Position numbers and translations under genes: made by a program. The notes below the pieces were generated by a model. It saw only the letters and a program-made list of their open reading frames with translations. It was not told the origin of the DNA and did no database searches. Shown one piece after another: positions 44,140 to 53,232 of a DNA stretch of 64,000 bases. The first letter of the stretch is position 1. Every line of letters starts with the position of its first letter. Source of the stretch: Amycolatopsis sp. A133 (GTDB lineage: Bacteria; Actinomycetota; Actinomycetes; Mycobacteriales; Pseudonocardiaceae); contig NZ_JAVHJU010000023.1 of NCBI RefSeq assembly GCF_031082405.1, forward strand, positions 1 through 64,000, read 5' to 3'.

Positions 44140-45639
44140 ATGACCATCGACACCGCCACCGCCCCGACCGCCCCGAACGCGGCCCCGCAGGTCGCCATCA
44201 ACGACATCGGGTCGGAGGAAGATTTCCTCGCGGCTATCGACAAGACGATCAAGTACTTCAACGATGGCGACATCGTCGAAGGCACGATCGTCAAGGTCGA
44301 CCGCGACGAGGTCCTGCTCGACATCGGCTACAAGACCGAGGGTGTCATCCCCTCGCGTGAGCTGTCCATCAAGCACGATGTCGACCCGGCTGAGGTTGTC
44401 ACCGTCGGCGATGAGGTCGAAGCCCTCGTTCTCCAGAAGGAGGACAAGGAAGGCCGTCTGATCCTGTCCAAGAAGCGCGCGCAGTACGAGCGCGCCTGGG
44501 GCACGATCGAGGAGCTCAAGGAGAAGGACGAGCCCGTCAAGGGCACCGTCATCGAGGTCGTCAAGGGCGGCCTCATCCTGGACATCGGCCTGCGCGGCTT
44601 CCTCCCCGCGTCCCTGGTCGAGATGCGCCGCGTGCGCGACCTGCAGCCGTACGTCGGCCGCGAGCTCGAGGCGAAGATCATCGAGCTGGACAAGAACCGC
44701 AACAACGTGGTCCTGTCCCGCCGCGCCTACCTCGAGCAGACCCAGTCCGAGGTGCGCAGCGAGTTCCTCAACGCGCTCGCCAAGGGCCAGGTCCGCAAGG
44801 GCGTCGTGTCGTCCATCGTCAACTTCGGTGCCTTCGTGGACCTGGGTGGCGTCGACGGCCTGGTGCACGTCTCCGAGCTGTCCTGGAAGCACATCGACCA
44901 CCCGTCCGAGGTCGTCGAGGTCGGCCAGGAGGTCACGGTCGAGGTCCTGGACGTCGACATGGACCGCGAGCGCGTCTCGCTGTCGCTGAAGGCGACCCAG
45001 GAAGACCCGTGGCGCCAGTTCGCCCGCACCCACGCGATCGGCCAGATCGTGCCGGGCAAGGTCACCAAGCTGGTTCCGTTCGGTGCGTTCGTCCGCGTCG
45101 AAGAGGGCATCGAGGGTCTGGTCCACATCTCCGAGCTGGCCGAGCGCCACGTGGAGATCCCGGAGCAGGTCGTCCAGGTCAACGGCGACGTCATGGTCAA
45201 GGTCATCGACATCGACCTCGAGCGCCGTCGCATCTCGCTGTCGCTGAAGCAGGCGAACGAGGGTGTCACGCCGGACACCGAGTTCGACCCGACCCAGTAC
45301 GGCATGGCCGCCGAGTACGACGCCGAGGGCAACTACATCTACCCCGAAGGCTTCGACCCGGACACCCAGGAGTGGCAGGAAGGCTTCGACAAGCAGCGTG
45401 AGGAGTGGGAGCGCCAGTACGCCGAGGCGCACACTCGTTACGAGGCCCACATGAAGCAGGTCGTGAAGGCCGTCGAGCAGGACGCAGAAGCGGCGGCCGA
45501 CGCGGCGACCGGCATCGAGGGTGGCGCGGAAAGCTACACCTCGGGCTCGACCGCGACCGACACGAAGAGCAGCGGTGGCACCCTCGCCTCCGACGAGCAG
45601 CTCGCGGCGCTCCGCGAGAAGCTCTCCGGCGGTGCGTGA
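44140..45639 (+). CDS. rpsA: 30S ribosomal protein S1
   Basis: A protein of 499 residues with four S1 domains (about 42-110, 128-195, 213-283, 298-370), for example GDIVEGTIVKVDRDEVLLDI and KGVVSSIVNFGAFVDLGGVD. The tail is acidic/Ser-rich and ends LREKLSGGA. Actinobacterial S1 has four domains against six in E. coli. Helps bind mRNA to the 30S subunit. GGAG lies eleven bases before ATG 44140. Confidence 0.95.
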   Translation: MTIDTATAPTAPNAAPQVAINDIGSEEDFLAAIDKTIKYFNDGDIVEGTIVKVDRDEVLLDIGYKTEGVIPSRELSIKHDVDPAEVVTVGDEVEALVLQKEDKEGRLILSKKRAQYERAWGTIEELKEKDEPVKGTVIEVVKGGLILDIGLRGFLPASLVEMRRVRDLQPYVGRELEAKIIELDKNRNNVVLSRRAYLEQTQSEVRSEFLNALAKGQVRKGVVSSIVNFGAFVDLGGVDGLVHVSELSWKHIDHPSEVVEVGQEVTVEVLDVDMDRERVSLSLKATQEDPWRQFARTHAIGQIVPGKVTKLVPFGAFVRVEEGIEGLVHISELAERHVEIPEQVVQVNGDVMVKVIDIDLERRRISLSLKQANEGVTPDTEFDPTQYGMAAEYDAEGNYIYPEGFDPDTQEWQEGFDKQREEWERQYAEAHTRYEAHMKQVVKAVEQDAEAAADAATGIEGGAESYTSGSTATDTKSSGGTLASDEQLAALREKLSGGA

Positions 45640-45658
45640 GCACTAGCTCTCCGAGCTG

Positions 45659-45701
45659 AACGCCAGCACCCCCGGTCCAGCGGACCGGGGGTGCTGGCGT
45701 T
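45659..45701. terminator. Strong terminator after rpsA
   Basis: A 20-bp perfect stem (AACGCCAGCACCCCCGGTCC with its complement) and triloop AGC, followed by TTTCC. It starts 19 bases after the rpsA stop and also serves the convergent TetR gene. Confidence 0.9.
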
Positions 45702-45717
45702 TTCCGTCGTTTCCGCG

Positions 45718-46353
45718 TCAGCGGTTGCGCAGGCCGAGGCCGGTGATCATGGCGGTGACGCCTTGGCGGTACATCTCCTCGTTGGCTTCGTCGGTGGGCG
45801 GGATGAACCAGTCCGGCAACGGCCGCCGCGAAGCCATCATCAGCTCCGCGCCGACGAGGCCGTGCATGGCCGTCCACAGCCGGTAGGCCGCCGACCGGGC
45901 GTCCGCGCCGGGCGGGCAGACCCGCTGGACGCGGGCGATGAACAAGGTGAACGTCGTCCGCAGCACCGCCGAGCGCAGCGCCGGATCGGGGTCGAAATCG
46001 GGGACCGGGCGCTCGAACATCAACGCGTAGCGGGTCGGGCTGTCGCGGGCGAAGCGCCGGTACTCCAGCCCGAGGTGCAGCAGATCGGCGACGCCGTCCT
46101 CGCTCGACGGCGGCAGGCCTTCCAGCAGCTCCCGCAGCGAGTCGAAAGTGCGTTCGTACAGGGCGTCGAGCAGGCCCGCGCGGCCGCCGAAGCGGGCGTA
46201 CACCGAGAGCGTCGACGCGCCGGCCGCCTCGGCCACCCCGCGCACGGTCAGCCCCGGGACACCTCGGTCCACGAGCACCGACAGCGCCGCGTCGAGGTAG
46301 CGCTCGCGGCCACCCTGGTCGGCCGGGCGCATCGGCAAGTGCCTGGTAGCCAC
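45718..46353 (-). CDS. TetR-family regulator
   Basis: A protein of 211 residues. HTH in GVPGLTVRGVAEAAGASTLS followed by VYARFGGRAGLLDALY; the C-terminal domain (RYALMFERPVPDFDPDPALR ... YRLWTAMHGLVGAELMMASR) is of the TetR-C type seen in many actinobacterial proteins. GTG 46353 follows AAAGGGGG. Divergent from the OsmC gene, a possible target. Confidence 0.85.
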   Translation of the reverse strand: MATRHLPMRPADQGGRERYLDAALSVLVDRGVPGLTVRGVAEAAGASTLSVYARFGGRAGLLDALYERTFDSLRELLEGLPPSSEDGVADLLHLGLEYRRFARDSPTRYALMFERPVPDFDPDPALRSAVLRTTFTLFIARVQRVCPPGADARSAAYRLWTAMHGLVGAELMMASRRPLPDWFIPPTDEANEEMYRQGVTAMITGLGLRNR

Positions 46354-46506
46354 GGCGCACCCCCTTTGCGGCAGCCGGGCGCAGGCGGCGTCCGGGTGAC
46401 CCACCCGCAGCAGAAGATACGATATCCGCCGCGTCTTGGGAATGCGCCGGATGTCCGGATCGCCGGTATCCCGTTCCGCGGGCGTGATCGAGAGGACTGC
46501 GAGCGG

Positions 46507-46953
46507 ATGGACCACCCCGAACCCGGCACCGTCGTCGTCACCGCGAGTGGCGACGGCACCTACACGCAGCGGGTCACCACGGCGACCCACACGCTGCTCG
46601 TCGACGAGCCGGTCGCGGTCGGCGGCGCCGACGCCGGCCCGAACCCGTACGAGCTGCTGCTCGCCTCGCTGGGTTCGTGCACAGCGATCACGTTGCGGAT
46701 GTACGCCGACCGCAAGGGCATCCCGCTGACCCGGGCGACCGTCCGGCTGCGGCACGACCGCATCCACGCCGAAGACTGCGAACGGTGCGAAACCGAGCGC
46801 GGCATGCTCAGCCGGATCACGCGCGAGATCGAACTCGAGGGCGACCTCGACGACGACCAGCGCGCCAAGCTCATGCTGATCGCCGACAAGTGCCCGGTGC
46901 ACCGCACGCTGTCGTCGGAGATCGCGATCGAGACGCGCGAAACCGGCCGCTGA
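46507..46953 (+). CDS. OsmC-family peroxiredoxin-like protein
   Basis: A protein of 148 residues. Redox cysteines in ASLGSCTAITLRMYAD and ADKCPVHRTL; the family reduces organic hydroperoxides with thiol cofactors in the cytoplasm. A CERCETERG insert in the middle adds two more cysteines. ATG 46507 with GAGAGG upstream. Confidence 0.85.
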   Translation: MDHPEPGTVVVTASGDGTYTQRVTTATHTLLVDEPVAVGGADAGPNPYELLLASLGSCTAITLRMYADRKGIPLTRATVRLRHDRIHAEDCERCETERGMLSRITREIELEGDLDDDQRAKLMLIADKCPVHRTLSSEIAIETRETGR

Positions 46954-46963
46954 CCGGCGTCGC

Positions 46964-47212
46964 TCAGGCGGCGCGCACGGTCACGGCGACCGGTCCGCGC
47001 GGGGTGACGGCCGGGACCCAGATGCGTTCGAGCGCGGCGGCGCGGGCCTTGCGGCGGAGGCCGGCGAAGCTGTGCTTGGCCGGCACCAGCAGCGTGCTGA
47101 GCCAGGTCCGCCGGTAATCGGCCAAGGCGTCGGCCACCGGGTGATGGAGAACGCAGTGCACCAGCCCCGGCGTACCGAGCCGGTGCCTCCCGACGTGCTT
47201 GCTTCCCGCCAT
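46964..47212 (-). CDS. Small basic hypothetical protein
   Basis: A protein of 82 residues starting MAGSKHVGRHRLGTPGLVHC, rich in His, Arg and Ala. GGAGG lies four bases before ATG 47212. Downstream part AKHSFAGLRRKARAAALERI is helical and basic. Family unknown. Convergent with the OsmC gene, stops 10 bases apart. Confidence 0.55.
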   Translation of the reverse strand: MAGSKHVGRHRLGTPGLVHCVLHHPVADALADYRRTWLSTLLVPAKHSFAGLRRKARAAALERIWVPAVTPRGPVAVTVRAA

Positions 47213-47746
47213 CGTTCCTCCGCGTGGGGCGACTCCGACGCGGGCACCGTACGCATCCGCGCGGGTCGGCGTGGGTAAGCAACACGGCGTGTCCGGATAT
47301 CGGTTGAGTCACGCGTCACGATCGCCTTGTGAATCCTCCGTTCTTGAGGCATGGGGCGGAGCCCGAAGTGGTGAACGGGATCCACGCGTTCTGCACCGCG
47401 TACAGCCGCTGCGACGGCGTGGCCCGGCTCGTGGTCTGCACCCGGCGGACGCCGGCCAGGCAGCGCACCGGCGGTTCCGCTGCGCCCGCCGCCGGTGCGG
47501 GCCGGGCGGCGGCTTCGGGCCCGGCCAAAGCGAGCCCGGCGGCGCACAGCAGGACGGCGGCCGTTCTGCCGGTTCTGGTCCTCCTCGCGAACCCCCCTCG
47601 ATCGCGCGCCAGGCGGCGCACTTGCCGGTGAAGTCGACCGGATCAGCGCAGTGTTACGACATTTTCCCACCTGTCACACAAATGGCGCAGGGTTCACCGG
47701 ACGTGTCCACCGAGGGTGCGACCACCGCTTGACTAGGGTGATCGGC
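47213..47746. other. Gap before coaE, with a possible secreted peptide gene
   Basis: A minus-strand frame 47621-47316 (GTG start, 101 codons) begins with a signal-like sequence (RTGRTAAVLLCAAGLALAGP) and carries two later cysteines, but there is no clear ribosome site. Confidence that it is a gene is low. Otherwise nothing recognisable is seen. Confidence 0.35.
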
Positions 47747-48931
47747 ATGTTGCGTGTGGGGTTGACGGGTGGGATCGGGGCCGGGAAGTCGACCGTGGCG
47801 AACCGGCTCGCCGAGCACGGCGCGGTGCTGGTGGACTCCGACCGGATCGCCCGCGAGGTGGTCGAACCCGGGACCGAGGGGCTCGCCCGGCTGGTGGCGG
47901 AGTTCGGCGCCGGGATCCTGGCCGCCGACGGTTCGCTCGACCGGCCGGTGCTCGCCGCGAAGGCGTTCGCCGACGACGACTCGCGGCGCCGGCTCAACGC
48001 GATCGTGCACCCGCTGGTCGGCGCCCGCACGGGCGAGCTGATGGCGGCCGCGAACCCGGACGCGATCATCGTCCACGACATCCCCCTGCTGGTCGAGAAC
48101 GGGCTCGCGACGGCCTACCACCTGGTGGTCGTCGTGGACGCGCCGGTCGAGGTGCGGGTGCGGCGGCTGGTGTCGGCGCGCGGGATGGCCGAAGAGGACG
48201 CGCGGGCGCGGATGCGGGCGCAGGCGAGCACCGAGCAGCGCCGCGCCGTCGCGGACGTCTGGCTGGACAACGGCGGCGCCGAAGACGCCGTGCTGGCCGA
48301 GGTGGACGCGCTGTGGGCGGACCGGCTGGTGCCGTTCGAGGCGAACGTCCGGCTGCGCCGTCCGCGGCCGCCGGTGTCGCCGAAGATCGCGGAGTACGAC
48401 CTCACCTGGCCGGCGCAGGCCGAGCGGGTGCTGGCCCGGGTCCGCGCGGCGGCGGGGGAGCTGGGCGTCCGCGCCGACCACATCGGGTCGACGGCCGTGC
48501 CCGGCCTGCCCGCCAAGGACGTCCTCGACCTGCAGCTGACGGTGCCCACCTCGGCCGACGCGGACACGCTGGGGGAACTGCTGGCCGACGCCGGATTCCC
48601 CCGGCTGGCCGGCGACTGGTACGACGACGCCCAGGACGGCGCCGGGACGTGGCCCAAACGCCTGCACGTCGGCGCCGACCCGAAGCGCGCGGTGAACCTG
48701 CACGTCCGATCGGCGGAGACGCCGGCGTGGCGGCTCGCGCTGCTCTTCCGCGACTTCCTGCGCGCGAACCCCGGCGAGCGCGACGACTACCGCGACGTGA
48801 AGCTGCGGCTGGCCGGGGCGCACGCCGCCGACGGCACGGTCGAGGCCTACGCCGACGAGAAGCAGGAGTGGGTCAACGGCGTCTTCGCCCGCGCGGAGAA
48901 GTGGGCCGCGACCGGCGGCTGGACGCCCTAG
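47747..48931 (+). CDS. coaE: Dephospho-CoA kinase fused to GrpB domain
   Basis: A protein of 394 residues. CoaE part about 1-200: P-loop GLTGGIGAGKST, VDSDRIAREVV, HPLVGARTGELM, IPLLVENGL; it performs the last step of CoA synthesis. GrpB/UPF0157 part about 205-394: DHIGSTAVPGLPAKDVLDLQ and RDFLRANPGERDDYRDVKL. This fusion is typical of actinobacteria (as in M. tuberculosis CoaE). ATG 47747 lies seven bases after TAGGGT, so probably leaderless. Its stop shares CTAG with the convergent regulator gene. Confidence 0.92.
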   Translation: MLRVGLTGGIGAGKSTVANRLAEHGAVLVDSDRIAREVVEPGTEGLARLVAEFGAGILAADGSLDRPVLAAKAFADDDSRRRLNAIVHPLVGARTGELMAAANPDAIIVHDIPLLVENGLATAYHLVVVVDAPVEVRVRRLVSARGMAEEDARARMRAQASTEQRRAVADVWLDNGGAEDAVLAEVDALWADRLVPFEANVRLRRPRPPVSPKIAEYDLTWPAQAERVLARVRAAAGELGVRADHIGSTAVPGLPAKDVLDLQLTVPTSADADTLGELLADAGFPRLAGDWYDDAQDGAGTWPKRLHVGADPKRAVNLHVRSAETPAWRLALLFRDFLRANPGERDDYRDVKLRLAGAHAADGTVEAYADEKQEWVNGVFARAEKWAATGGWTP

Positions 48932-49551
48932 GAACCCAGCAGCCCCCGTTCGAAGGCCACGGCCACCGCGGCCGCGCGGTCGTTGACGCCGAGTTTCGCG
49001 TAGACGTGGACGAGGTGGGTCTTGACCGTCGCCTCGCTGATGAACAGCTTCTTCGCCGCTTCCTTGTTCGTCGACCCGCGCGCGACCAGGGTGAGCACCT
49101 CAAGTTCGCGCTGGGACAGCGGTTCCCGGACGGGCTCGCGCATCCGGCCCAGCAGCCGGCTCGCGACGGCGGGGGAGAGCACCGCCTCGCCGCGGGCGGC
49201 GGCCTCGACCGCGCGGAACAGGTCCTCGCGCGGAGCGTCCTTGAGCAGGTAACCCGTCGCGCCCGCCTCGACCGCGGGCAGGACGTCGGAGTCCGTGTCG
49301 TACGTAGTGAGCACCAGCACGCGCGCGGGGTTGCCCAGCCGGGCCAGCTCGGTGATCGCCGCGACGCCGTCGGTGCCCGGCATCCGCAGGTCCATCAGCA
49401 CGACGTCGGGGCGCAGCCGCTCGGTCAGCGAGACGGCTTCGGCGCCGTTCGCGGCTTCGCCGACGACCTCGAAGCCGCGACCGGTGAAGATGCCGCGCAG
49501 GCCGTCGCGCACCACCGGGTGGTCGTCGGCGATGAGCACGGTGATCGTCAT
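48928..49551 (-). CDS. NarL/LuxR-type response regulator
   Basis: A protein of 207 residues. Receiver: acidic pocket ADDHP (Asp9, Asp10), phosphoacceptor Asp54 in VVLMDLRMPGTDG, Lys in GYLLKDAPRE. LuxR-type helix-turn-helix in LSQRELEVLTLVARGSTNKE ... LFISEATVKTHLVHVYAKLG. ATGA overlap with the histidine kinase, its partner. Confidence 0.92.
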   Translation of the reverse strand: MTITVLIADDHPVVRDGLRGIFTGRGFEVVGEAANGAEAVSLTERLRPDVVLMDLRMPGTDGVAAITELARLGNPARVLVLTTYDTDSDVLPAVEAGATGYLLKDAPREDLFRAVEAAARGEAVLSPAVASRLLGRMREPVREPLSQRELEVLTLVARGSTNKEAAKKLFISEATVKTHLVHVYAKLGVNDRAAAVAVAFERGLLGS

Positions 49552-50819
49552 GCGGAGGCCTCCGGCGGGGACGGGACGGCGGGCAGGGCGGCCGAGATCG
49601 CGGTGCCGCCACCGGGTTCGGACTCGACGTGCAGCGTGCCGGCGAGCCGCTGGACGCGGCGCCGCATCCCGGGCAGCCCGAACCCCGGGCCGGGTGCGGG
49701 GACGAACCCCACGCCGTCGTCGCGGACGTCGAGGGTCACCTCGTCGTCCATGTAGGACAGGGTGAGGCCGACCCGGCCGGCCGCGGCGTGCTTGTCCACA
49801 TTGGACAATGCTTCCTGGGTGACGCGCAGGATGGTCGACTCGATCTCGGGGTGCAGCGGCCGCGGGACGCCGGTGGCGGTCACCGCGGCGGGCACCCCGG
49901 TCCGCGCGCTCCACCGCGCCGCGACGCCGGCGAGCGCCTCCGGCAGCGTCGCGGAGTCCAGGTGCTCGGGGTGCAGTGCCCGCACCGAACGGCGGGCGGC
50001 GGTGAGGTTTTCCCGCGCCAGCGCGGTCGCGGAGTCCAGGTGCCGCTGCCACTGCGCCGGCTCGTCCTTGGCCAGCGCGGCGGCTTCGAGCTGCGTGATG
50101 ATGCCGGTGAAGCCCTGCGCCAGGGTGTCGTGGATCTCCTGCGCCAGCCGCTGCCGCTCGTCGAGCACCCCGGCCTCGCGGGCCTGGCTGAGCAGTTGCC
50201 GCTGCAGGCCTTCGTTCTCCGCCTGGGCCGCGGCCAGCTCGTCGAGCATGCGCCGGCGCTCTTCGTTCTGCCGGGCGACCGCCGCCGACAGCAGCCCGCC
50301 GCCCCCGATGGCCGCGGTCTGCACGACGATGATCGTGATCCAGACGCCCGGCCGCTCCCGCAGGGCGTGCACCGGACCGCCGTTGCCGAGGGTGTTGATC
50401 AGCAGCGACGTCACGCCCAGCGCGGTGAAGGCCAGCCACGTGGGCCGCAGCCGCATGGCGGACAGGAACGCGTAGATCATGAAGATGACGTAGGTGACGT
50501 CGCGGACTTGGAGGGCGCTGCCCAGCGCGAGGATGCCGAGGAACGTGAGCAGGGCGAAGAGGGGCCGATCGCGTAGCCGCGCCGGCGCGAAGACCACCGT
50601 GCCGAGCACCCAGAGCACGGTCCCGGCGACCAGGGCGCCGGTGACGGCCCACCAGTGGCCGTCGTGGCCGCCGACGCCGAGGTTGATGGCGAACGCGACG
50701 GCCAGGAGCACGCCGGGCAGGAAGCGTTCGACGCGGTACAGCCACGGCTGCCAGCCGGCCGCGGTCCGCGCCGACTCCGGCGGCCACATCGGCCGGTCCC
50801 AGGCGACCCCGAGGTTCAC
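49548..50819 (-). CDS. Two-component sensor histidine kinase, HisKA_3 type
   Basis: A protein of 423 residues. About five to six membrane helices in residues 30-190 without a large extracellular part, then dimerisation and phosphoacceptor His in ERQRLAQEIHDTLAQGFTGI and a HATPase domain with N-box EALSNVDKHA and G1 DVRDDGVGF. DesK/LiaS-like kinases of this form sense membrane state. GTG 50819. Preceding genes of the same strand encode an ABC exporter and a glycosyltransferase, possibly its targets. Confidence 0.88.
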   Translation of the reverse strand: MNLGVAWDRPMWPPESARTAAGWQPWLYRVERFLPGVLLAVAFAINLGVGGHDGHWWAVTGALVAGTVLWVLGTVVFAPARLRDRPLFALLTFLGILALGSALQVRDVTYVIFMIYAFLSAMRLRPTWLAFTALGVTSLLINTLGNGGPVHALRERPGVWITIIVVQTAAIGGGGLLSAAVARQNEERRRMLDELAAAQAENEGLQRQLLSQAREAGVLDERQRLAQEIHDTLAQGFTGIITQLEAAALAKDEPAQWQRHLDSATALARENLTAARRSVRALHPEHLDSATLPEALAGVAARWSARTGVPAAVTATGVPRPLHPEIESTILRVTQEALSNVDKHAAAGRVGLTLSYMDDEVTLDVRDDGVGFVPAPGPGFGLPGMRRRVQRLAGTLHVESEPGGGTAISAALPAVPSPPEASA

Positions 50820-50990
50820 GCGCTCACGTCCTCGAGCTCCCGCCGGACGGGCCCGAAGTCGCTCGCGCTCCCGAAGCAGCGGCCCGCGGTGCGCGGCAGC
50901 GCGGTGGCCGTGCCTACGGCGTCCATCCTGCCCCTGTCCGTGGTCGGCGCCGGTCTTTCCCGCACCCTACGTGGGGCACCGGACGGATGG

Positions 50991-52481
50991 TCACGCACGC
51001 GTGTTCACCAGCTTGGGCCACAACGCGGACCACGGTTCGGCGCGGCCGGTCGCCAGCCACAGCGGCACGCCGTCGAAATAGCTCGGCTTCGCGGCACCGG
51101 TGTCCACCGCGCCGATCGGCCGGACGGCGGCGAAGTGCCCGAGCAGCGGCCGCGGATCTGCGCCGGCGAACAGGACGTCCGTGGCACTCTCGGGCGGGAC
51201 GACCAGCGTCGCGTAGCCGCGGTTCCCGCTGGCCGGCTCGGGCAGGCCGAGGTCGCGGCCGTACCGGTCGAGCGCGCTCGCTTCCCAGTAGGTCTCGGTG
51301 ACCACCGCGGTCCGGTCCCGCTCGGGCAGCCGGGCGAACGCGCCGGCCACCGAGCGGGCGGCCTCCGGCGAACCGATCTCGCTGTAGGCCAGCAGCGGGG
51401 ACGGCAGCGACGGGTGCTCGGCCAGCCACGCCCGCGGCCAGATCGGCAGCGCGACGGGCAGGACGAGCAACGCGGACAGCGCGTACCACGGCCAGGTCGC
51501 GATCCACCGCCACCAGCGCGCCGGCTCCCCGCGTTCGAGCGCGACGGCGGCCGCCGCCCAGCACACCGGGTACATCCCGGCGAGGTAGTAGAACCGGCCG
51601 TTCACCGCGATGAACACGACGGTGAGCAGCACGGTCGTCCAGCCGAGGAAGCGCAGTTCGCGGCTGCGCAGGAGCCGCCACAGGCCGTAGCAGAGCAAGA
51701 CGACGCCGACCGGCAGCCCGGCGACGAACAACGCCCCCGGCACGAACGTCGCCCGGCCACCCCAGGCGCCGCCGACCTCCGCCGAGATCGCCGCGCCCAT
51801 GCCCAGCTGCGGCCAGCCGTGCGTGGCCTGCCAGATCAGCGTCGGCACCAGCGCCACCGCGGCGATCGCCGCGCCGAGCCACAACCCGGGCCGGCGCAGC
51901 AGTTCCCGTGGTCCGCACGCGAGGACCGCGACTCCGGCGGCGAGCCAGAAGCCGCCGATGAGGAACTTCGTGTAGAGCGCGATCGCCGTCACCACGCCGG
52001 CCCAGACGAGCAGGCTGCCGGCCCGGGTGCGCAGCCAGCGGACCAGCAGCCACAGCACCAGGGTCCACAGGAAAGGGTCCACTGTGGACGTCGCGAGGTA
52101 GTGCCCGCCCGCCAGGAGCTCGGCCGACACGCCGAAGGTGGCGGCGGCGAGCGTCTGGGCCTTCACACCGCCGCCCAGCTCGCGGGCGATCAGCGCGGTG
52201 AGCGCGATTCCGGCGAGCACGGCCAGCATCGCCGGGATCCGCAGCACGAACGGCGAGTGCCCGAGGGAGTCCATCGCCTTCGCCAGCAGCGGCAGCAGCG
52301 GCGGTTGATCGACGTATCCCCAGGCGAGGTGCCGGCCGGCGGCCAGGAAGTACAGCTCGTCGCCGGCGTAGCCGTAGCGGTTCGCCGTCAGCAGCAACGG
52401 GATCGCCATCAGCGCCGTCACGATCGCCACCGGCCGCACGGCGACCGGGGCGAGCCGGACCGGGGCGGGCGCGGTCGTCAC
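50991..52481 (-). CDS. Membrane glycosyltransferase, GT39/ArnT-like
   Basis: A protein of 496 residues with ten or more membrane helices. The catalytic-loop pattern YGYAGDELYFLAAGRHLAWG followed by DQPPLLPLLA matches the PMT_2/GT39-like group, which transfers sugars from polyprenyl phosphate. The C-terminal 130 residues form a soluble outside domain. Start GTG 52481 overlaps the permease stop (GTGA); GTG 52487 is possible. Co-directional with the ABC exporter. Confidence 0.8.
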   Translation of the reverse strand: MTTAPAPVRLAPVAVRPVAIVTALMAIPLLLTANRYGYAGDELYFLAAGRHLAWGYVDQPPLLPLLAKAMDSLGHSPFVLRIPAMLAVLAGIALTALIARELGGGVKAQTLAAATFGVSAELLAGGHYLATSTVDPFLWTLVLWLLVRWLRTRAGSLLVWAGVVTAIALYTKFLIGGFWLAAGVAVLACGPRELLRRPGLWLGAAIAAVALVPTLIWQATHGWPQLGMGAAISAEVGGAWGGRATFVPGALFVAGLPVGVVLLCYGLWRLLRSRELRFLGWTTVLLTVVFIAVNGRFYYLAGMYPVCWAAAAVALERGEPARWWRWIATWPWYALSALLVLPVALPIWPRAWLAEHPSLPSPLLAYSEIGSPEAARSVAGAFARLPERDRTAVVTETYWEASALDRYGRDLGLPEPASGNRGYATLVVPPESATDVLFAGADPRPLLGHFAAVRPIGAVDTGAAKPSYFDGVPLWLATGRAEPWSALWPKLVNTRA

Positions 52482-53221
52482 TCCCACCGGAACACCCGCG
52501 CCGCGATGGTCGTGCAGACGACGGCGAACACGGCCATCGCGCCGAGCTGCAGCAGCTCCGGGGCGTCGCCGGCCCAGGTGGCGCGCAGCGCGTTGAGCGT
52601 GGCTCCCAGCGGCAGGGCGTCGGCGACGTGCTGCAGGAAGACCGGCAGGTTCTCCTTCGGCACCCAGACCCCGCCGAGCGCCAGCATCGGGAAGAACAGC
52701 GCGCTCCCGATGCCGCTGGCCGCGCGGCCGGTCGGCGCCAGGGCCGCCACCAGCAGGCCGACGGAGAACAGCGCCACCGCCCCGAGCACGATCGACAGCA
52801 GGAAGCCGCCCGGGTTGCCCGGCAACGGAATGCCGAGCAGGAGCCCGCCGACCCCGGCGATCAGCACGACCACGACGACGGCGGCGGCCAGGTTCACCAG
52901 CAGCTGCGCGGCGAGCAGCAGGCCCGGCGACACCGGACTCGCGGAAAGCCGCTTCAGCAGGCCTTTTTCGCGGTAGGTGCCCATCGCGGTCGGGAACAGC
53001 GTCAGCGCCAGCATGGCCAGCAGGATCGTGATGGCCATCGGCGCGATGACGGTGGCCAGCACGCTGTGCCCGCCGTACTCGGGGTTCGGCTCGTTCACCC
53101 CGGGCAGCAGCCCGAACACGAGCAGCAGCGCGAGCGGGATGCCGACGACGATGGCCGGCGCGCCCGGGTCCCGCAGGAACACCTTGGCTTCGGCGGCGGT
53201 CAGCTTGGTCAGGACGGACAT
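52478..53221 (-). CDS. ABC-2 type exporter permease
   Basis: A protein of 247 residues with six membrane segments. The loop TYREKGLLKRLSASPVSPGL and FPMLALGGVWVPKENLPVFL are the usual ABC-2 markers. Partner of the ATPase encoded 11 bases upstream. GGGGGAAACC lies before ATG 53221. Probably exports a drug or lipid. Confidence 0.88.
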   Translation of the reverse strand: MSVLTKLTAAEAKVFLRDPGAPAIVVGIPLALLLVFGLLPGVNEPNPEYGGHSVLATVIAPMAITILLAMLALTLFPTAMGTYREKGLLKRLSASPVSPGLLLAAQLLVNLAAAVVVVVLIAGVGGLLLGIPLPGNPGGFLLSIVLGAVALFSVGLLVAALAPTGRAASGIGSALFFPMLALGGVWVPKENLPVFLQHVADALPLGATLNALRATWAGDAPELLQLGAMAVFAVVCTTIAARVFRWE

Positions 53222-53232
53222 GGTTTCCCCCT

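Noticed and set aside
49792..49800. TTGTCCACA, a DnaA-box-like sequence
   Set aside because: Single copy inside the histidine kinase gene with no cluster or dnaA/dnaN genes nearby; not an origin.
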